DNA of 64,000 nt, from assembly GCF_900312815.1 (NCBI RefSeq), contig NZ_OMPE01000003.1:148944-212943 (forward strand). Direction: 5' to 3'. Of the stretch, positions 54,835-61,151 are shown in pieces. Made by a program: the position numbers and the translations under genes. The notes beneath the pieces were generated by a model. That model saw only the letters and a list, made by a program, of their open reading frames with translations, was not told the DNA's origin and did no database searches. Numbering within the stretch: the stretch's first letter is position 1; each line of letters starts with the position of its first letter. The stretch is from Aquimarina sp. AU474 (lineage in GTDB: Bacteria > Bacteroidota > Bacteroidia > Flavobacteriales > Flavobacteriaceae).

Positions 54835-55228
54835 GGGGTCGACTGGTTTTGACAGCGAGATGAATAGGATGGTAAGCACGTCGAGCGCTGGGATATAGCT
54901 CGTAAATATCATATTTCACTTTTTTAAACGGCGAGAATAACTACGCCCTAGCTGCATAATCCGAATTATAGTAGGATAATGCCTCGGCTCACTAGGTGAG
55001 CAAGCAGGATACTCTTCAAAAGCCTTGGTTTATGGCGTTTGGTTTTGAGTATCGTAAAAGTAGACCTAGAAACTATAGGATCTTGATATAGTTTTGAAAT
55101 TAATTGAGAATAAGGGGTGCGTTGGCGGTTTTTGGCCGGCAATCTCACGAAAATCTAAACAAAAACTAAGCGTGTAGAAAGCTATGTTGTTCCTTGTTTG
55201 GACGAGGGTTCGAATCCCTCCGACTCCA
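54835..55228 (+). ncRNA. ssrA: Transfer-messenger RNA (tmRNA)
   Basis: The 5' end begins GGGGTCGACTGG and pairs with the 3' end CGACTCC to form the acceptor stem; the T arm is GGGTTCGAATCCC. The tag reading frame is 54930-54959 and gives GENNYALAA followed by TAA. The gene is about 394 nt and the CCA end is not encoded (CACAAA follows the discriminator A). It rescues stalled ribosomes. The antisense 60-residue frame inside it is not a gene. Confidence 0.97.
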
Positions 55229-55233
55229 CAAAA

Positions 55234-55268
55234 AAAAGCCTCAAATCAATAATGATTTTGAGGCTTTT
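55234..55268 (+). terminator. Terminator after ssrA
   Basis: AAAAGCCTCAAATCA and TGATTTTGAGGCTTTT pair as a long stem with a 4-base loop, followed by an AT stretch. It ends the tmRNA transcript and borders the NRPS cluster. Confidence 0.88.
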
Positions 55269-55378
55269 AAATTTTATATCAAAAATAACATCAACCTGAC
55301 TTAGTCAAGTACGTTTTAGTTTATGATAAATATTTATTATAAGATTTAGTTTTGGTAAATTGTTATCTATAGCACAGT

Positions 55379-56305
55379 TTAATTAAAACACCAATCTAAA
55401 ACGGCTTTTGCACTATGAAACTTGTTTTCTGCTTGCTCAAATACTATACTTTGATCCCCATCAATTACCGAGGCTTCAACTTCTTCACCTCTATGTGCTG
55501 GTAAATCATGCATGAAAATTGCTTTAGGATATTTAGATAACAATTTTTCAGTTACCATAAAAGGTTCAAATTCCTTTCTCCAATTCGAATTTTGCTTTAC
55601 CGTTCCGGTTGTTTGCCACCTTGTCGTATACACAATATCTGCATGTGAAGGCAGTGATGTTAAATCATGAAATTCATAAATTTGGCTATTCCTTTTTTGT
55701 GCTTCATTTTGAGCATAACTTAAAACCTCTTTATTTAACCCATAATTTGAAGGTGTAAAGAAGTGAATTGTTACATTTGAAAATTTAGAAAAAGCAAGAG
55801 CTAATGCTATTGCTGTATTATTGCCTTCTCCAAAATAAACCAAATTAATTCCATCAATCTCTCCAAAATGTAATTTAATCGTTGTTAAATCCGCTAATGC
55901 CTGCGTTGGATGTTCATCGAAAGTCATAGCATTAATAATTGTCATATTACTTTGATCGCTGAAATCGATTAATGGTTTGTAACTTTTCGAAGTTCTTACA
56001 ATAAATCCATCCAGCATTTGTGAAAGTACTTGTAAAGTATCTTCAATACTTTCTCCTGTATTAATCTGTAAATCATCGGGGCCATAAGAAATTATATTTG
56101 CCCCTAAACGTAAGGCTGCCGACGAAAATGATGTTCTAGTTCTTGTAGAGGTTTTTGCAAAATATATGCCAATAACCTTCCCTCTTAATTGTTCCCCCAA
56201 TTCTACAAGTCCTCTTGCATATTCGGTACCTTTATTAATAATTTCTAGTATTTCTCTATCCGAAATATCCTTAAGGGACAACACGTGTTTTATTTCTTTT
56301 TTCAA
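55379..56305 (-). CDS. Ornithine-carbamoyltransferase-like enzyme with altered amine pocket (NRPS cluster)
   Basis: A 308-residue carbamoyltransferase. The carbamoyl-phosphate site is intact: STRTR (53-57) and HPTQ (132-135). The amine side is changed: the family HCLP is HDLP (266-269), so the Cys that contacts ornithine is Asp, and the usual D..SMG loop reads TTRWQTTG (227-234). Its substrate is therefore unlikely to be ornithine. Viomycin/capreomycin tailoring (VioL/CmnL) uses OTC homologues on diaminopropionate units, which is a suggestive parallel. The start is TTG at 56305 with no in-frame ATG nearby. It lies next to NRPS genes, 203 bases after the thioesterase, with its own upstream hairpin. 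Confidence 0.85.
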   Translation of the reverse strand: MKKEIKHVLSLKDISDREILEIINKGTEYARGLVELGEQLRGKVIGIYFAKTSTRTRTSFSSAALRLGANIISYGPDDLQINTGESIEDTLQVLSQMLDGFIVRTSKSYKPLIDFSDQSNMTIINAMTFDEHPTQALADLTTIKLHFGEIDGINLVYFGEGNNTAIALALAFSKFSNVTIHFFTPSNYGLNKEVLSYAQNEAQKRNSQIYEFHDLTSLPSHADIVYTTRWQTTGTVKQNSNWRKEFEPFMVTEKLLSKYPKAIFMHDLPAHRGEEVEASVIDGDQSIVFEQAENKFHSAKAVLDWCFN

Positions 56306-56388
56306 CTGTCTTTTTTTAAAATTATTTTCAATTTATTTTAATTTAAAAACTGAGCATTACTTTTTATAAAACCTTTATTTATGTACTC

Positions 56389-56419
56389 CTTTGTTGAAAA
56401 AATAAATTTTTCAACAAAG
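56389..56419. repeat. Perfect 13-bp inverted repeat in the gap between thioesterase and carbamoyltransferase
   Basis: CTTTGTTGAAAAA and TTTTTCAACAAAG pair around ATAAA. On the minus strand it is followed by GGAGTAC and not T bases, so a terminator is doubtful; an operator or mRNA-processing hairpin is possible. Confidence 0.6.
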
Positions 56420-56508
56420 TAAAATTTACCATTCTTAGAATGTTTAATTGAGTGCAAAAAAGTAGTAGATCGCTTATATTTTTATATGCTATAGACGTAT
56501 TTATTCTT

Positions 56509-57210
56509 TTAGATCAAAGTACCATTTATTATTTCCGAAATTTTATTCATTTCATCATGAATAAAAAAATGACCTCCATTAAAATAGAATAATTTACATA
56601 TTCCAGAAGTATAATTACTCCACTCATGGCATTGTTCGGCAGTAAAAATATCTTCTTTTCCTAATAAAACTGTGACATCTTTTGAATACCGTTGTATAGA
56701 ACCATTGAAAATGTATTTTTCGGCCATTTTAAAATCATTCTTTAAAACAGGCAAGAATAATTCTTCAAGTTCTGGGTGTTGGAAAAATTCCGGAGGAGTA
56801 CCTCCAAGCTTTATCACTTCTTTTTTAAACTCTTTATCATTCAGTAGATGAAAGATGATCTCTTTTTCTTGTAAAACATGAGGTACACTTTTACCAGAAT
56901 AAAATAAATGCTTCGGCCCGGCCATCTTATGTTTATTAATTTTTTCAGTTAATTCATAAGCTATTAATGCTCCTAAACTATGCCCAAAAAAAGCATAAGG
57001 AGTATTTAGTATATCTTGGTGAATTTGATTAAAAACATCATCAATTAATTCATTAAAATTATCGTAAAATGGCTCACCAATTCGTCTACCTCTTCCGGCC
57101 AATTCTATTAAAACTAAGTCTATTTTAGGGTGTAACTCTTTACTCCATTGATGATATACCTGTGCAGATCCTCCTGCATAAGGAAAACAAAATAATTTAA
57201 TTTTACTCAT
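56509..57210 (-). CDS. Type II (external) thioesterase of the NRPS cluster
   Basis: A 233-residue thioesterase: start MSKIKLFCFPYAGGSAQVYH, nucleophile Ser78 in FFGHSLGALIAYEL, acid in VTVLLGKEDIFT and His in NGGHFFIHDEMNKI. Such enzymes remove misloaded acyl or aminoacyl groups from carrier domains. It lies 17 bases after the racemase gene in the same minus-strand unit as the NRPS. Confidence 0.93.
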   Translation of the reverse strand: MSKIKLFCFPYAGGSAQVYHQWSKELHPKIDLVLIELAGRGRRIGEPFYDNFNELIDDVFNQIHQDILNTPYAFFGHSLGALIAYELTEKINKHKMAGPKHLFYSGKSVPHVLQEKEIIFHLLNDKEFKKEVIKLGGTPPEFFQHPELEELFLPVLKNDFKMAEKYIFNGSIQRYSKDVTVLLGKEDIFTAEQCHEWSNYTSGICKLFYFNGGHFFIHDEMNKISEIINGTLI

Positions 57211-57227
57211 TCTTTTCTTCTCAATAT

Positions 57228-58037
57228 TTATTTAATTGGCCTTATCATTTTTTCTAAGATTTTTGCTTGCTCTATTAAAGCCATTGCAAACAATTCATTA
57301 GAATCAAATAATAATAGGTCCGTTTTATAAAAGTTTTTAGGTATTAATGCTAGTTCTGTACATCCAAGGATAACAGCATCTGCCCCATTATTTTTAAAAA
57401 AATCTAATGCTTTTTGCATTAAGTAATTAATTTGATGGGAAATCTCGTCAGATTTTGACTTCAGTCCATAATCAACATTGTAAACAATTTCATGGATTAC
57501 CTCACTTTGAAAATCATATTCTGGTTTAATTACTTCGAAACCCATTTCCTTCAAAATTTCATCATATATCCCTGATACATATGTTCCATTTGTAGATATT
57601 ACACCTACACGAGAAATATTAGGATGATGATTTTTTATATGTTTACACGTCTCAAATGGCATGTTTAATATTTTGACTTGACTTTGCCTCTTACCAAGTT
57701 CATCTAATATCACATTGTAAATAACTGGACTGTGAGAACTATTACATGCTATTCCGATTAATTTGGCACCTGCATTTTCTAATTTCTCAATTACCTTTGC
57801 CACTTCGTAACCTGGATTATTAACTATTTTTCCATTAATAAAAGCAGTTCTATCTTCAATGTGTTTAGGAAATGACATCAAAATAGTAGATAAATGATCT
57901 TGGTCTTTGACTGCTTTGGTATGCTTGTGAATAGCTCCTACTAAATTAACCCCAGCTTCTGGACCCATACCACCTACAATACCAATAACTGTATCGTCTT
58001 TATCGACTAATGATGTATACTCTATACTTGTGTTCAT
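57228..58037 (-). CDS. Aspartate/glutamate racemase-like protein in the NRPS cluster
   Basis: A protein of about 269 residues. The two catalytic cysteines are visible in IGIACNSSHSP and ILGCTELALIP (Cys100 and Cys228 counted from the alternative TTG start). The family interconverts L and D amino acids or acts as related racemases/decarboxylases. In this cluster it could make a D-amino acid monomer. I chose the ATG at 58037 over TTG 58043. It is 11 bases after the peptidase-exporter gene. Confidence 0.87.
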   Translation of the reverse strand: MNTSIEYTSLVDKDDTVIGIVGGMGPEAGVNLVGAIHKHTKAVKDQDHLSTILMSFPKHIEDRTAFINGKIVNNPGYEVAKVIEKLENAGAKLIGIACNSSHSPVIYNVILDELGKRQSQVKILNMPFETCKHIKNHHPNISRVGVISTNGTYVSGIYDEILKEMGFEVIKPEYDFQSEVIHEIVYNVDYGLKSKSDEISHQINYLMQKALDFFKNNGADAVILGCTELALIPKNFYKTDLLLFDSNELFAMALIEQAKILEKMIRPIK

Positions 58038-58053
58038 TGACAAAGTTTCTCTT

Positions 58054-61000
58054 TTAAGCCATAAAAGCTTTATTCTCTGAATACTCTTTTAATTCGCCAT
58101 TATCCATTTTTACAACTCTATCTGCTACGTGAAAATAATTATCATCATGAGTTATTACAATTACGATTTTCCCATCTTTTTTCATCTCTTGTAACAGATG
58201 TTCGTAAAAAAACTTTCGATAGTCTGGGTCTTGATCAGCAGCCCATTCGTCAAACAAGTAAATAGGAGAATCTTCTAGGTAACACTGTAATAATGCAAGT
58301 CTTTTTACTTGACCGGAAGAAAGTTGAATTGTATTATAAGTACTATCCGTAATCTCAACTTTATCCTGTAAATCTAAGGTTTCCAAATACTTCTTAACCT
58401 CTTCATTATCTTTTACAGTAATATTGTATAATTTACTAAACAATTGTGGTGGGTTAAATACAACTGAAAAATATTCGCTTAACTCAAAATTTTTCATTTT
58501 TTCTCCATTAATCAAAAATTCTCCACCATCAGGCTTATATAAACCAGTAAGCAATTTGGCAAGAGTCGTTTTTCCACTTCCGTTACCACCGATTAAAAAC
58601 AATATTTCTCCTTTATTAACTTCCAAATTAATAGGACCTACACTGAATCCTGTTTCTTCTTCTTCATTTTTAAATTCAAAAGATACATTCCTAGCCTCAA
58701 TTCGATCCACCTGACGTACTTCAACATTTTTAGAATCAATTAGTTTTAAATTCACTGGGATTTCACTAATAAATTGAGAAACTCTATTCCAAGCAATTCT
58801 AAGTCCAACCAAACTAGGTACAGATCCAAGAATTGAATTTATTGGTCCGATTAAATACAAAAGAACTATTATAAAGCTAAGCACAGTATGAAACTGAATA
58901 TTTGGGAATATTTTTGTTAACCCTATTGATACAATACCCATTAAAACAAGTAACAAAGACTCTCCTACCAAGAAAGCATTAACAAAACGTACTTCTGCCG
59001 TTGTAGTTTTCTCACGATATTCATCTGCTATGTCGGCGATATCATTTTTATATTCTAACTTTTTATTGCGATGCAAACTAAGCTCCTTATATCCATTAAT
59101 CATATCTGCAATAAGATTCATAAATACATTTCTCGTAGTACGTGCTTCTTCATAATAAATATTTGTTCGCTGAACAGTGAAGTAATACACTACAGATATG
59201 AATAGAATTAAACAAATAGTAAGAATAGTAGCCCAAAACGCAATAGATGCTAAATATAAAAAAGCTCCTATCGCTGTTATTATGCTTGTTACTAATGAAA
59301 CAAAAAGATTGGTAGAGCTTCCTATAGTACTTACATCATCGTTCAACGCTGTATAAACTCTTCCTCTTTCTATCTTTTCGAAACTTTGAAATGATGTAGA
59401 AAATATCTTTTCTATTAAATCAACCCTTAGGTTATAAACTAGTTTACGAGTTAACTTAATCAAGCTTACTTGTACAAATTTTCTTCCAAAAAGATATAAT
59501 CCACCTATCAACCCATAATAAAAAGCCAAATATTGCCACTCGATTTCTGAGTTAATCATAGATGTTACCATAATTATCACTATAACATTAGAAAGACCGG
59601 CGAGTACACTAAGAAAAACTATACCTGGTAATTTTTTCCAGTAAATATTACTTTCTGGAAAAATAACACTCACTATATAAACAAAGTAAGTAAAGAGTAT
59701 TACAATTGGAATAAGCTGCATTAACACTTCAAGACTAATCGGACTCCATACTAGAACAGATTCCCAAGTAAATCCTAACAAAGTCTCAGGAAGCATATAG
59801 ATACCGTAAACGAAAGGACTAATAAAAACTATAGGTTTAAAAAGTTTAATAATGGTAGATAGGTTAATCCTGTTAAATCTTCTTCTTCCCTTTATGATAT
59901 TCGTAATTACAAATACCAAAAAAGCAAATACAACTAATGAAAAAATGATCAATACAATTGAAATTGAAGAGTACATTGTATCATTCCCATCACCAGGATG
60001 TACATCATTTTTTTCATCTAAATCATTAGTCATGATTCTAGAAACCTGACTTCCTATGAGTTGAGTGGTTTCGCTATTACAATTTGTTAGGATAGCAATT
60101 CCCAACCTCTGATCAGGACGTATAGAAATATAAGAACTAAAATTAGGGTTTAATCCATCATGAAATAATTCTCCGTCTCCTTTTAAAGAAACATGCCATC
60201 CCCCACCATATGAAAAAACACCATGAGGCGCAACGGTTTTATCTCTTAAATGCCCTATTCTAGATGCTTTAGCAAGTTGACTTGAGTTTGTTTTACCTAA
60301 GTGCAAATTGATCCATTTAGTAATATCTTCAGCATTAGAAATCACGTACCCGGCTGCATTATTCCCTTTAAATTTGGGAGCATTATATTCTCTAGGGCTG
60401 GAAAAACCAATCTTGTAACCAGATGACATCAGAGAATTATCTTTTGGCACCCCTATTGAGGTATTGCTCATACCCAAATTATTAATAATTTCTTCTTGAA
60501 GATAGGTTTCAAAAGGTTGTTTCTTTACTTTTTGAATTATCAATGCCAGTACATCATATCCAATAGTTGCGTATTCATATTCCTCACCCGGAAGGTTATC
60601 AAGTTCTTGACCAATAAGTTTCCGTACTGTTTGTTCAAGAGCATCATCTTCATTACTTTGTGGTATCATAGAAATTGTTCCCCAAGGTATCCCTCCAGTA
60701 TGGTGAAGTAATTGTCTTAAGGTGATATCTACCTTTTGACCATTATAGGTAGCATAAAACCAAGGTAAATAGTTAGAAACAGGTTTAGAAAGATCTATTT
60801 CTCCTTTATTATCAAGGTCAATGATAGCTATAGCCGTAAATGCTTTACTCAACGATCCTAATTCAAATAAAGTACGCGGAGTTATTAGTTCTTGGCTTTC
60901 TAAATTTGCATAGCCATAACTCTTAATAATACTCTTATCTCCTGTAGTAATGACTAAGCTTAATCCTGGAATATCGCCTTCCTTCATTAAACTAGTTACT

Positions 61001-61119
61001 TTTTCATCTATTTGCCTGACTAATTGGTTTTCTTGAGCATAAGAATCATGTAAGCAGAATAAAGCCACACAAAAAGCCAAAAAAAGCACTTTTTTAATGT
61101 AATTTTTATTGATCATCAT
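58054..61119 (-). CDS. Periplasmic serine peptidase (S12/beta-lactamase fold) fused to a cyclic-peptide-type ABC exporter
   Basis: A 1021-residue fusion. It has a signal sequence (1-29), then an S12 serine-hydrolase domain (about 33-365) with SxxK as S89-L-S-K92, Tyr183 in YEYATIGY and H320-D-G. Three membrane helices follow (about 384-408, 428-448, 463-487), then an ABC exporter with helices from 497 to 765 and a nucleotide-binding domain (Walker A GGNGSGKT at 844-851, LSSGQ 933-937, Walker B IYLFDEW). The exporter half resembles TIGR01194 peptide exporters. This is the architecture of ZmaM-type NRPS prodrug peptidases; ClbP has the peptidase plus three helices only. It probably cleaves an acylated leader residue from the peptide while exporting it. 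Confidence 0.9.
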   Translation of the reverse strand: MMINKNYIKKVLFLAFCVALFCLHDSYAQENQLVRQIDEKVTSLMKEGDIPGLSLVITTGDKSIIKSYGYANLESQELITPRTLFELGSLSKAFTAIAIIDLDNKGEIDLSKPVSNYLPWFYATYNGQKVDITLRQLLHHTGGIPWGTISMIPQSNEDDALEQTVRKLIGQELDNLPGEEYEYATIGYDVLALIIQKVKKQPFETYLQEEIINNLGMSNTSIGVPKDNSLMSSGYKIGFSSPREYNAPKFKGNNAAGYVISNAEDITKWINLHLGKTNSSQLAKASRIGHLRDKTVAPHGVFSYGGGWHVSLKGDGELFHDGLNPNFSSYISIRPDQRLGIAILTNCNSETTQLIGSQVSRIMTNDLDEKNDVHPGDGNDTMYSSISIVLIIFSLVVFAFLVFVITNIIKGRRRFNRINLSTIIKLFKPIVFISPFVYGIYMLPETLLGFTWESVLVWSPISLEVLMQLIPIVILFTYFVYIVSVIFPESNIYWKKLPGIVFLSVLAGLSNVIVIIMVTSMINSEIEWQYLAFYYGLIGGLYLFGRKFVQVSLIKLTRKLVYNLRVDLIEKIFSTSFQSFEKIERGRVYTALNDDVSTIGSSTNLFVSLVTSIITAIGAFLYLASIAFWATILTICLILFISVVYYFTVQRTNIYYEEARTTRNVFMNLIADMINGYKELSLHRNKKLEYKNDIADIADEYREKTTTAEVRFVNAFLVGESLLLVLMGIVSIGLTKIFPNIQFHTVLSFIIVLLYLIGPINSILGSVPSLVGLRIAWNRVSQFISEIPVNLKLIDSKNVEVRQVDRIEARNVSFEFKNEEEETGFSVGPINLEVNKGEILFLIGGNGSGKTTLAKLLTGLYKPDGGEFLINGEKMKNFELSEYFSVVFNPPQLFSKLYNITVKDNEEVKKYLETLDLQDKVEITDSTYNTIQLSSGQVKRLALLQCYLEDSPIYLFDEWAADQDPDYRKFFYEHLLQEMKKDGKIVIVITHDDNYFHVADRVVKMDNGELKEYSENKAFMA

Positions 61120-61151
61120 TTTAAATTAAATTTTATTATTATTAGTTTTTT

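Noticed and set aside
54966..55148. 60-residue minus-strand frame inside ssrA
   Set aside because: It lies wholly within the tmRNA gene on the opposite strand; the RNA sequence explains it.
55379..56305. Housekeeping ornithine carbamoyltransferase (argF)
   Set aside because: The HCLP and SMG residues are altered and the gene is set in the NRPS unit; no other arginine genes are near. I kept the carbamoyltransferase call without the argF symbol.
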